A DNA stretch of 25,935 nucleotides, taken from contig CAZUHQ010000047.1 of assembly GCA_964620605.1 (NCBI GenBank), forward strand, positions 1 through 25,935, in the 5' to 3' direction. Below, one piece after another: positions 16,376 through 23,510 of this stretch. The stretch's first letter is position 1; each line of letters opens with the position of its first letter. The notes beneath the pieces were generated by a model. It searched no databases, was not told the DNA's origin, and saw nothing but the letters and a program-made list of their open reading frames with translations. The DNA comes from Thalassotalea_E sp964620605. Its GTDB lineage: Bacteria; Pseudomonadota; Gammaproteobacteria; Enterobacterales; Alteromonadaceae. The position numbers and the translations under genes are program-made.

Positions 16376-17551
16376 CTACTTGACCGTCACATTCGGCGAA
16401 CGTTTTACGATTTCATCGTTAAGTTCAATACCAATGCCTGGTGTTTCCGACACTTTAAATATGCCATTTTCCGGCTGAGGATCCTGCAAGCAGAGCTCTC
16501 TATTCCATGATTTAATCGCATAAGTGTGATGCTCATGAATTAAAAAGTTCGGGATCGCGGTTTCCAAATGTAATGACGCCGCCGTTGCCACCGGGCCACC
16601 ACAAACATGAGCCTGAATACGAATATCGTAAACATCCGCATAATCACAGACTTTTTTCGCTTCGGTAAACCCACCACACAAACCAACATCCGGCTGCAGC
16701 ACATCGATACTTTGATCTTCAAAATACTGGCGAACGTCCCAGCGATGATATAAACGCTCACCACCGGCAATCGGCACATTCACCCTGTCAGAGACTTTCT
16801 TATGTACTTTGGAATTTAAGTAATTAACCGGTTCTTCGTACATCATACAACCGACTTCTTCGATCACTTCTCCCATTTGGATTGCCGATGCCGCGCCCAT
16901 TAATGAATGGGATTCAAAAATAATATCAACGTCTTCACCAACCGCATTACGGATCGCCCGTAAACGATCACTAAATAACCGCATTTGCGGCTTAGTAAAT
17001 AACTTGGTGCGATCAAAAGACGAACTGCCGTCCCGGTTATAAACTATTGGGTCAACTTTCACTGCATCATAACCTTCCGCCATCGCCTTTAACGCTGCTT
17101 CGGCATATTCTTGTGGTTCAATCAATTTTTTGCATTCTTTATCCCAGTCAAACTGTAGCTGACTGGCATAAGTGCGCAGCTCTGCATTCACCTTGCCACC
17201 GAGTAGTAGATAAACAGGAACATTAAGTGCCTTACCCTTGATGTCCCAAAGTGCGGTATCAATAGCGCTCATCGCGGCATACAGCACAGGGCCGCCACCT
17301 AAGCCCCAAAAGCTTTCCCGCAGCATTCGCGACCACAACAATTCTGTTTGAAACGGGTCAAAGCCTATCAGTACTGCTTCACTAATTTCCTTGATCATCG
17401 CGGCGGCTGCGCTGTGTCCCCAGTCATAAGCCAGACCTGCTTCACCTACACCACTAATGCCCTGGTCAGTATGCACCCGGACAAATACCGGATTCCATGG
17501 TGGACGCTCAGGACATTCAATATCAAAAATTTCTACATAGGTAATTTTCAT
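16376..17551 (-). CDS. Enolase-superfamily acid-sugar dehydratase (galactonate/mannonate dehydratase-like)
   Basis: The 391-residue enzyme belongs to the mandelate racemase/muconate lactonising group. Visible features are Lys165 in AVKVD, metal ligands Glu213 (IFESH), Glu239 (YEEP) and Glu265 (GGE), and Asp288 (QPDVG) with His315 (AHVCGG). His215, two residues after the first metal ligand, together with His315 and the segment IAGGERLYHRWDVRQYF, resembles the D-galactonate and D-mannonate dehydratases, which turn an aldonic acid into a 2-keto-3-deoxy acid. The first metal ligand is Glu where DgoD has Asp. It follows the adducin-like gene by 31 bases in one transcript. The substrate is not determined. 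Confidence 0.85.
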   Translation of the reverse strand: MKITYVEIFDIECPERPPWNPVFVRVHTDQGISGVGEAGLAYDWGHSAAAAMIKEISEAVLIGFDPFQTELLWSRMLRESFWGLGGGPVLYAAMSAIDTALWDIKGKALNVPVYLLLGGKVNAELRTYASQLQFDWDKECKKLIEPQEYAEAALKAMAEGYDAVKVDPIVYNRDGSSSFDRTKLFTKPQMRLFSDRLRAIRNAVGEDVDIIFESHSLMGAASAIQMGEVIEEVGCMMYEEPVNYLNSKVHKKVSDRVNVPIAGGERLYHRWDVRQYFEDQSIDVLQPDVGLCGGFTEAKKVCDYADVYDIRIQAHVCGGPVATAASLHLETAIPNFLIHEHHTYAIKSWNRELCLQDPQPENGIFKVSETPGIGIELNDEIVKRSPNVTVK

Positions 17552-17582
17552 CAGTTCACTCTATCTAATCGTTAACCTGAGG

Positions 17583-18353
17583 TTAATTGGCAAAGGATGG
17601 ATCGTTTCTATATAACAACCTAAGCATTGCTGGCCAGGACTTTTGTCCACCGGTTAAACCTGCATGGACAATATTAGCCTGCGTTTTAATACCATCGATA
17701 ACACTTTGTTCAACCATAATAGGTTTCATACCGGTCGCCATTACCTGTAATTGCACCTGACAGGCACGGGTTAAATCATACATATGCATATAGGCATCAC
17801 CGATAGTTTTACCTAAGGTTAGTGCACCGTGGTTGCGCAGCAACATAAAATTGGCATTACCTAAGTCTTGTTGCAGGCGTGTTTTTTCATCGGCATTAAC
17901 CGCCAAACCTTCATAATTGTGGTAACTCATAGACGCCAGGGCAAACGCAGAATATTGACTAAGCGGCAGCAGCCCCTGCTCAAGGCTGGCAACCGCAATG
18001 GTTTCATTGGTATGAAGATGTAATACACATTGATCCTGATGGCGCGCCTGATGCACCGCACTATGAATGGTAAAGCCCGCCGGGTTAATGTCAAACGGAC
18101 AATCCGGATCGATAATATTGCCATCGATATCGATTTTTACCAAATTGGAGGCTGTAATTTCATTAAATGCCAAACCGAAGGCATTAATTAACAAATACTC
18201 AGTATCAGGAATACGGGCTGAAATATGAGTATAAATTAAATCGTCCCAGCCCTGCATCGCTACTAAACGATAACAGGCCGCCAGATCAACACGGGTTTGC
18301 CACTCTTGTGGTGAGACTTTGTTTTTTAAATCAAGTTGTGGAATTTCAAACAT
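17583..18353 (-). CDS. Class II aldolase/adducin family protein
   Basis: The 256-residue protein has the fold's zinc site: His112 and His114 in LHLHT and His175 in RNHGALTLG. The segment NPAGFTIHSAVHQARH is adducin-like. By alignment from memory with L-fuculose-phosphate aldolase, the catalytic Glu (PSSEW in that enzyme) falls on a Gly-Phe position here, so classical aldolase chemistry is doubtful. It may still act on keto acids, for example as a decarboxylase, hydrolase or epimerase. The pairing with a sugar-acid dehydratase suggests it handles the keto-deoxy product. An AAGGA site precedes the ATG. It is the first gene of the minus arm. Confidence 0.82.
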   Translation of the reverse strand: MFEIPQLDLKNKVSPQEWQTRVDLAACYRLVAMQGWDDLIYTHISARIPDTEYLLINAFGLAFNEITASNLVKIDIDGNIIDPDCPFDINPAGFTIHSAVHQARHQDQCVLHLHTNETIAVASLEQGLLPLSQYSAFALASMSYHNYEGLAVNADEKTRLQQDLGNANFMLLRNHGALTLGKTIGDAYMHMYDLTRACQVQLQVMATGMKPIMVEQSVIDGIKTQANIVHAGLTGGQKSWPAMLRLLYRNDPSFAN

Positions 18354-18470
18354 TAGGGTTCCTTGCTAGCTGGCGTTCTTAGTATTTGCCGCTAAGTATC
18401 GCTATTTTAGTCAAGCAATGGTTTGAGTTAAAGCAAGCATAGATGATTTATCTGACTAACTTAGCACTAT

Positions 18471-18647
18471 TTATTCCAAGATCGCTTTAAACAAGGCAAT
18501 AAAGAGTAAGGCAAATACTAAAATTCTTAGCCATTTGCTGTATTTTGCCTGTTCTTCCGGCTCCATCGGCTTGCCATACTTTTCACCCAATACCACCATA
18601 AGCGCCACGCCGCCAAAAACGGCAGCTAAAATAATTAATAGTGTCAT
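18471..18647 (-). CDS. Small two-helix membrane protein
   Basis: The 58-residue product has two hydrophobic helices (about 2-20, TLLIILAAVFGGVALMVVL, and 40-55, LRILVFALLFIALF) joined by a charged loop GEKYGKPMEPEEQAKYSKW. Similar short proteins are common in marine gammaproteobacteria, which supports a real gene, but I know no function. I use ATG 18647; a GTG two codons upstream (18653) is possible and ribosome sites are weak for both. It is divergent from the ThrE exporter gene. Confidence 0.65.
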   Translation of the reverse strand: MTLLIILAAVFGGVALMVVLGEKYGKPMEPEEQAKYSKWLRILVFALLFIALFKAILE

Positions 18648-18750
18648 AGCCACAGATCTTTATTTGATAAAAGTCAAATTTAACATAAAATATCAAATAG
18701 TTAAGGTATTTATAGAAAATGCCTTATTGTAACCATGGAAATACGCATTA

Positions 18751-19980
18751 ATGACCGCTCCCGATGACTTCACTGAAAAACGTCGTTTTATCATTCGCCT
18801 GGGTAAAGCTTTACACAAGTTTGGTACTCCTGCTTACCGTATGGAAGCCCACTTACAAAGTGTTTCAAACTTTCTCGGCCTACAGGCAAGTTTTATTGTA
18901 ACGCCAACTTCACTTACTTTTATTCTATCCGGTGATGATGATCACCAGGAATATAACCATATGCTAAGGGTAACTCCGGGAGAGCTGGATTTAGGCTCCC
19001 TGGCGCGTACCGATGAACTGGTCGATGAATTAAGCTCGGGTCAACGCACCTTAACCGAAGCGATTGAGCGTTTAAATGAAATTGCTAATAAACCGAATCC
19101 CTACGGCAGATTCTTAACTTTTATTGCTTTTGGCGCTTCCAGTGGTGCATTTGCCATGTTAATGCATACCAGCTGGAACGACGTTTTCTGGTCTACCTTA
19201 TTAGGCCTGCTAGTTTGCATCTTTGTTTTTTGGGCGGAGCGTTCGAAACGAGTCACTGAAATGCTGGAACCAATTTCCGCATTAACCAGTGCCTTGCTCG
19301 CCTCGGCAATAACCCTGATAGATCCGAGCATTAATGCCCCGCTGGTAATTTTATCTTCCATTATTGCGTTTATCCCCGGTCTGGCACTGACGTTAGGACT
19401 TTCTGAACTCGCTGCCCGTAACTTGATGGCAGGCACCGCCCGGGTAATGGATGCCATTATGGTGCTGTTTAAACTCTATTTTGGCGCTGTATTAGGTATG
19501 GCGCTAGGTGATAAATTTTGGGGCATTGCCGAGTATGTTAAACCGGGTGCTATGCCTGAGTGGGCTGTCTGGGCAGCCGTTACTACGTTATCGATAAGTT
19601 TGGTGATTTTATTTAAAGTACGTAAGAAAGATGCACCCTGGGGCATTATTTCCGGTTATATCGCGTTTGCCGCCAGCATGTGGGGCGCAATGCATTTAGG
19701 CGTCGCCTTAGGAGCATTTGTCGGCGCATTTGCCTTAGGCATCTATAGTAATATATTCTCTCGTTTGATGAACCTGCCATCAAGCATAGTAAAATTACTA
19801 GGCTTAGTAGTGCTGGTACCGGGCAGTAAAGTTTATATGGGGCTTAATATCGCAGTCTCCGGCCAGGAGATTATCGGTAATAGTGCCGGCATAGGCTCTC
19901 AGGCATTTTTAATCTTTATGTCATTAGTTGCCGGGCTGATATTTGCCAATGTCATCTTCCCGGCGCGAAAATCCTTGTAA
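18751..19980 (+). CDS. Threonine/serine exporter, ThrE family
   Basis: The 409-residue inner-membrane protein combines the N-terminal cytoplasmic domain (about 1-115, beginning IIRLGKALHKFGTPAYRMEAHL) with about ten hydrophobic segments. FGTPAYRME and the LVLVPGSKVYMGLN region are typical of ThrE, which exports L-threonine and L-serine driven by the membrane potential. Both halves (ThrE and ThrE_2) are fused in one chain, as in Corynebacterium, while many bacteria split them. No strong ribosome site is visible before the ATG. A TetR-type regulator begins 12 bases after the stop, so the two are probably one transcript. Confidence 0.9.
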   Translation: MTAPDDFTEKRRFIIRLGKALHKFGTPAYRMEAHLQSVSNFLGLQASFIVTPTSLTFILSGDDDHQEYNHMLRVTPGELDLGSLARTDELVDELSSGQRTLTEAIERLNEIANKPNPYGRFLTFIAFGASSGAFAMLMHTSWNDVFWSTLLGLLVCIFVFWAERSKRVTEMLEPISALTSALLASAITLIDPSINAPLVILSSIIAFIPGLALTLGLSELAARNLMAGTARVMDAIMVLFKLYFGAVLGMALGDKFWGIAEYVKPGAMPEWAVWAAVTTLSISLVILFKVRKKDAPWGIISGYIAFAASMWGAMHLGVALGAFVGAFALGIYSNIFSRLMNLPSSIVKLLGLVVLVPGSKVYMGLNIAVSGQEIIGNSAGIGSQAFLIFMSLVAGLIFANVIFPARKSL

Positions 19981-19992
19981 CCGGCATAGTTA

Positions 19993-20604
19993 ATGAGCCA
20001 AACAGTGAAAGAAAAAAACAGTTACCATCACGGTGATTTACGCCAGGCATTACTGTCAACAGCAACAGCCATGTTAAACAGTCAGGGCATTGACAGTTTA
20101 TCACTTCGAAAAATCGCCGAGAATGTCGGAGTGTCCCGTACCGCCGCCTATCATCATTTTAAAGATAAGCACGATTTACTATGTGCCATCGCTGCACAAG
20201 GGTTTAGCCAGTGGCAACAACAAGCCGAACAATTAATGAATAAGCAATATGATGTAAACGAACAGGCCTACAAGGAGTTTGTTTACGCTTATATTCGCTT
20301 TGCCACAGAAAATGCCAACCTCTATGATTTAATGTTTGGCCGTACCATCTGGAAAGAGCAAGGTAGCAATGAAACCTTAAGGCAAGCTGCCTATCCAAGC
20401 TTTGATTATCAGGTGAAAATCACCCAACATTGGCAACAACTCGGCTTGTTACCACAATCAGCATCAGCACTCAGATTAGCGCAAGTAATTTGGGGAACCT
20501 TACATGGTATTGCCAAATTATTGATTGACGGTATTTATAAAGATAATACCAATATCGAAGAAATGTCTGATTGTGCCGTTCAGTTGTTCTTGTCTGCCAG
20601 CTAA
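19993..20604 (+). CDS. TetR/AcrR family regulator with TetR_C WHG-type domain
   Basis: The 203-residue repressor-type protein has an N-terminal helix-turn-helix (about 18-64) with SLRKIAENVGVSRTAAYHHF as recognition region and the preceding SYHHGDLRQALL. The ligand domain contains YDLMFGR and QVIWGTLHGIAKL, which recall the WHG (winged helix-Gly) C-terminal family. Immediate co-orientation with the exporter gene, only 12 bases away, suggests it controls that gene, possibly in response to an amino acid or xenobiotic. No clear operator palindrome was found before the exporter gene, though I could not search systematically. Confidence 0.88.
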   Translation: MSQTVKEKNSYHHGDLRQALLSTATAMLNSQGIDSLSLRKIAENVGVSRTAAYHHFKDKHDLLCAIAAQGFSQWQQQAEQLMNKQYDVNEQAYKEFVYAYIRFATENANLYDLMFGRTIWKEQGSNETLRQAAYPSFDYQVKITQHWQQLGLLPQSASALRLAQVIWGTLHGIAKLLIDGIYKDNTNIEEMSDCAVQLFLSAS

Positions 20605-20675
20605 CAGACATTTGTTATCTTTGCGGCATTCTTACATAATAATAATTGTCCGCTTTTATTTAATTAGGAACCTTG

Positions 20676-21278
20676 ATGGCCACACAGGAAAACCAGGAAA
20701 AATTAGCACAATACCAGCAATTTTTTACCATTGAACATCAGTTTACCATCAATGTAAAAAAACTAAATAAAACACAACAATCCTTTGATTTTTCTCAATT
20801 CATTGAACAGATGCCAGCACCATTTAAGATGATAGGAGAAATAGCAACTATCGATCAGGCGGCTCTCAAACCATTACAGGCATTAACGGGAGTTGCCGCA
20901 CAGTTAGTTGAATACCTCAAACATCAGTCGCAAAAAATCGACTTGTTAATGAACTATATTTTGCAACAGCAGGACGAAATCGAGTCCAGATATCAAGGAG
21001 AAAGTTTTGGTGGTGCTGGCATTTCCTTTATTTGCGAAAAGCCATGGCAAACTAACCAAATGGTTGAACTTAAGTTGTTTTTACCGGAAGAGAACACCGC
21101 TATTTACTGTTTTGCCGAAGTTATCGCAATTACACCAAAGCACCAGCAATTTCACCATAAGCTATTGTTTCATTTTATTCGCGACCAAGACAGGGAACTA
21201 CTGGTTAGAGCCAGCTTGCATAAACAGACAAAACAATTGCAACAACTCGCCCAGCAACGTCAACAAAATACCCAGTAA
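20676..21278 (+). CDS. PilZ-domain-like protein, degenerate
   Basis: The 200-residue protein has a helical N-terminal region (about 1-95) rich in Gln and Lys and then a beta-strand module from about 100: GESFGGAGISFI, VELKLFLPEENTAIYCFAEVIAI, FHFIRDQDRELL. This pattern is typical of PilZ domains, which bind cyclic di-GMP, but the usual Arg-x-x-x-Arg motif before the (D/N)xSxxG loop is not seen; only Arg-Tyr-Gln precedes GESFGGAG. It may be a non-canonical PilZ. A long predicted helix closes the protein (KQTKQLQQLAQQRQQ). ATG 20676 has AGGA six bases upstream. It ends at a strong shared terminator. Confidence 0.75.
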   Translation: MATQENQEKLAQYQQFFTIEHQFTINVKKLNKTQQSFDFSQFIEQMPAPFKMIGEIATIDQAALKPLQALTGVAAQLVEYLKHQSQKIDLLMNYILQQQDEIESRYQGESFGGAGISFICEKPWQTNQMVELKLFLPEENTAIYCFAEVIAITPKHQQFHHKLLFHFIRDQDRELLVRASLHKQTKQLQQLAQQRQQNTQ

Positions 21279-21283
21279 TAAAA

Positions 21284-21315
21284 AACGCCGAGCTAACTGA
21301 TGCTAACTCGGCGTT
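21284..21315. terminator. Bidirectional terminator between PilZ-like and chemoreceptor genes
   Basis: A perfect 9-bp GC-rich stem (aacgccgag at 21284-21292 and ctcggcgtt at 21307-21315) is followed on plus by atttctt and preceded by AAAAAA, giving U-tracts on both strands. Both genes end toward it. Confidence 0.88.
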
Positions 21316-21333
21316 ATTTCTTAATAAATACGA

Positions 21334-22500
21334 TTAGACACAAATTCGATTAAGGGTAACATCCACTTCTTCAGATGTCGCTTTTTGCTGCTCAGCATGT
21401 TCGGCAACGCGGCTTAACCCGTGATTGATTTCTTGACTCAAAGCCACTACAGCGCTCATGTTATCATTGATCGAAGCGGTTGAATGCTGTTGTTCATGGG
21501 TACCGCTGGCAATTTGTGATGTTAAAGTATCAACCTCGGTAAATACCTGCCCGATTTTCTCTAGCGCTTGTACTACTTCCGCCGAATGTTGCAAGCTGTC
21601 TTCAGTTAGGGTTTGCCCTTTGGCAATCGCATTCACTGCATTGTTAGATTTTTCCTGCAACCCTTCTACCATAGACTGAATTTCTACCGTTGATTCCTGG
21701 GTGCGATGCGCCAACGCCCTGACTTCATCAGCAACCACGGCAAAGCCTCGTCCTTGCTCACCGGCACGCGCAGCTTCAATCGCCGCGTTTAGTGCCAATA
21801 AGTTAGTTTGATCAGCAATGCCGCGGATCACATCTAATACTGAACCGATACGCGAACACTCTTCCTGCAACAACGCCAGGTCATTCGCCATTTCTGTCAC
21901 TTCTTTGGCAAACTCTTCTACCGTGTGCTGACTGGTATTGGAAGACGAAGTACCCTGCTGCAAAATCGATAAAACCTGGTTAGTGGTATCGCTCACTTGG
22001 GCGGCGCTTTCTGACAAGGTTGATGAAGTGGAAGCTACCAGCTCAATCGATGATGCCATCTGGCTGATCTGTTCAGATGATTGATCAACGGCGATCACTG
22101 AATCGCTGATTTGACTGGTGAGCGATCCCGCGCCTTGTCTGAGAGCTTCGGACTCACGGCGTATGTCTTTCACCACATCGGATAAATTCTCAACAAATTG
22201 GCTAAACTCATTTATCACCATGGCAAGATCGTCATTACCATCGTCTTTTAACGGCGCTGTTGGCGCATGATCAACACTGATCACTAATTCTAGGTAGTGC
22301 TTTAATCCGGCAATTCGTTTATTTAACCACTGCTCAGAAAACACAAAACTTGCAACAAACTGTGCAGCAAATGTTACAAGTAATAATAGGATGATACCGC
22401 CTTTGGTCATCTCACCGAAAAACAATGCCACAGATAAAATAGCAAGCAATCCGATAACCAGACTTGGGATAAGTAATTTTATATGTAATCGATTGAACAT
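21334..22500 (-). CDS. Methyl-accepting chemotaxis protein lacking a periplasmic sensor domain
   Basis: The 388-residue protein has two adjacent membrane helices (about 9-29 and 34-54) with only a few residues between them, then a HAMP-like region and a long signalling helix with the hairpin ADQTNLLALNAAIEAARAG and GRGFAVVADEVRALAHRTQ. This tip contacts CheA and CheW. Normal receptors of this class have about 540 residues with a 150-residue periplasmic domain, so input here must come from the membrane, the cytoplasm or a partner. No C-terminal methylesterase-binding pentapeptide is visible. ATG 22500 is used; a longer ATG at 22530 exists and both lack a strong ribosome site. It diverges from the DUF2897 gene. 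Confidence 0.88.
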   Translation of the reverse strand: MFNRLHIKLLIPSLVIGLLAILSVALFFGEMTKGGIILLLLVTFAAQFVASFVFSEQWLNKRIAGLKHYLELVISVDHAPTAPLKDDGNDDLAMVINEFSQFVENLSDVVKDIRRESEALRQGAGSLTSQISDSVIAVDQSSEQISQMASSIELVASTSSTLSESAAQVSDTTNQVLSILQQGTSSSNTSQHTVEEFAKEVTEMANDLALLQEECSRIGSVLDVIRGIADQTNLLALNAAIEAARAGEQGRGFAVVADEVRALAHRTQESTVEIQSMVEGLQEKSNNAVNAIAKGQTLTEDSLQHSAEVVQALEKIGQVFTEVDTLTSQIASGTHEQQHSTASINDNMSAVVALSQEINHGLSRVAEHAEQQKATSEEVDVTLNRICV

Positions 22501-22747
22501 AAAGCATCTAACTCTTGTAAGGTAATTCATTATTATTATTGCTATTTAACCCTAACAAGTTAAACAGCACTACCAAAGTTACAGGGAAATGAATAAATTT
22601 GCGACTGTTTTTTTGTCTGTTCATCCTATTTAAAATCAAAGAGGTGAAACTAAAGCAATACAGCCGTAAACAATACAGGTAAAACAAGAGCTAATAAGGT
22701 AAGCTGGTATTATTTAACGTGCTTGATTTACCGAATAAAGGCAAGAT

Positions 22748-22903
22748 ATGACAACTTATCTTTTAATATTTGCATGCTTTGCAATCGTCATTGGCGCACT
22801 GATGTTAATTTTACAATCGGCAAAAAAGTTCAAGTTAACTGATGAGCAATTAAAGAAAATCAAGCAAAGAGAGCAACAACAAAGCTTAAAAGATAAAGAA
22901 TAA
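22748..22903 (+). CDS. DUF2897 family microprotein
   Basis: The 51-residue protein begins MTTYLLIFACFAIVIGALML, a single membrane helix (about 3-24), then a basic tail KKFKLTDEQLKKIKQRE and a charged end. The pattern of one helix and a Lys/Gln-rich tail with KL-x(3)-LKKIK matches DUF2897 of marine gammaproteobacteria; the function is not known. An AAAGG site lies six bases before the ATG. It is a single small gene between the chemoreceptor and the receptor leader. Confidence 0.8.
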   Translation: MTTYLLIFACFAIVIGALMLILQSAKKFKLTDEQLKKIKQREQQQSLKDKE

Positions 22904-23510
22904 GCTGTTGCTGCGATACAAAAAATTTTACTGTTTTATCTTCAACCATCATGCTTAATAATGGCTAATAACTCGCAGATTATAGTTGCAACCATCCCTT
23001 TTACATTTGTTACATTTTAGTTATGAATTATTAATAACTTTTACTGTCATTCAATTTTTATAAACAACCAAACAATTACAAGGCGTTGATTTTATTAAAA
23101 ATATCAACATACCTTTAAATTTTATCATTCCCCCTGTCTTGCGAAAAATTACAAAAAAAACACATTTTAACATCATGATTTTATTTAATTTTTATACAAA
23201 AACAAGATGACTCAAACAATTTAGCAGCAAAGTACATCGTTTCTGTAACATACAAAACAATATAAAAAGGTAACCTTCTGTTTTTATTATATTAAATTTC
23301 ACACAAAAATATTTCACAATGTTACAAAGCTGTTAGTTTTCAGTTACATCCAGTTGAAGAAAAAAGAAGCTTAAGCGTAGTATGCAGGCTGACTAGTGAT
23401 ATCAGTCATAAAACAAATATAAAAACTTACAAGGCCGGATACAAAACAGGTTTTGTAAGAAAAATAATAATTAACACCAAAGTCACTCAGGTGACATTAG
23501 GGAGTAAATC
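22904..23510. other. 607-base AT-rich leader before the TonB-dependent receptor
   Basis: No convincing gene lies here. The tract is AT-rich with several gttacattt-like motifs, the palindrome aaggtaacctt (23267-23277), a tgact/agtca repeat (23390-23394 with 23404-23408) and a tight hairpin (23440-23457). Near the end, gtcac-tcag-gtgac sits just before the ribosome site TTAGGGAG. It probably holds the receptor promoter and operators, and perhaps a leader control element. Confidence 0.4.
23440..23457 (+). promoter_or_regulatory. Hairpin pair in the TonB-receptor leader
   Basis: tacaaaac (23440-23447) pairs perfectly with gttttgta (23450-23457) across two bases. The same downstream bases could instead pair with cttacaa at 23426-23432 (with ttgtaag 23453-23459), so two alternative folds compete about 55 bases before the start codon. 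Regulation or chance is open. Confidence 0.3.

Noticed and set aside
19101..19457. Minus-strand 118-codon frame in the exporter gene
   Set aside because: It is antisense to the membrane segments of ThrE; it has no ribosome site or recognisable domain.
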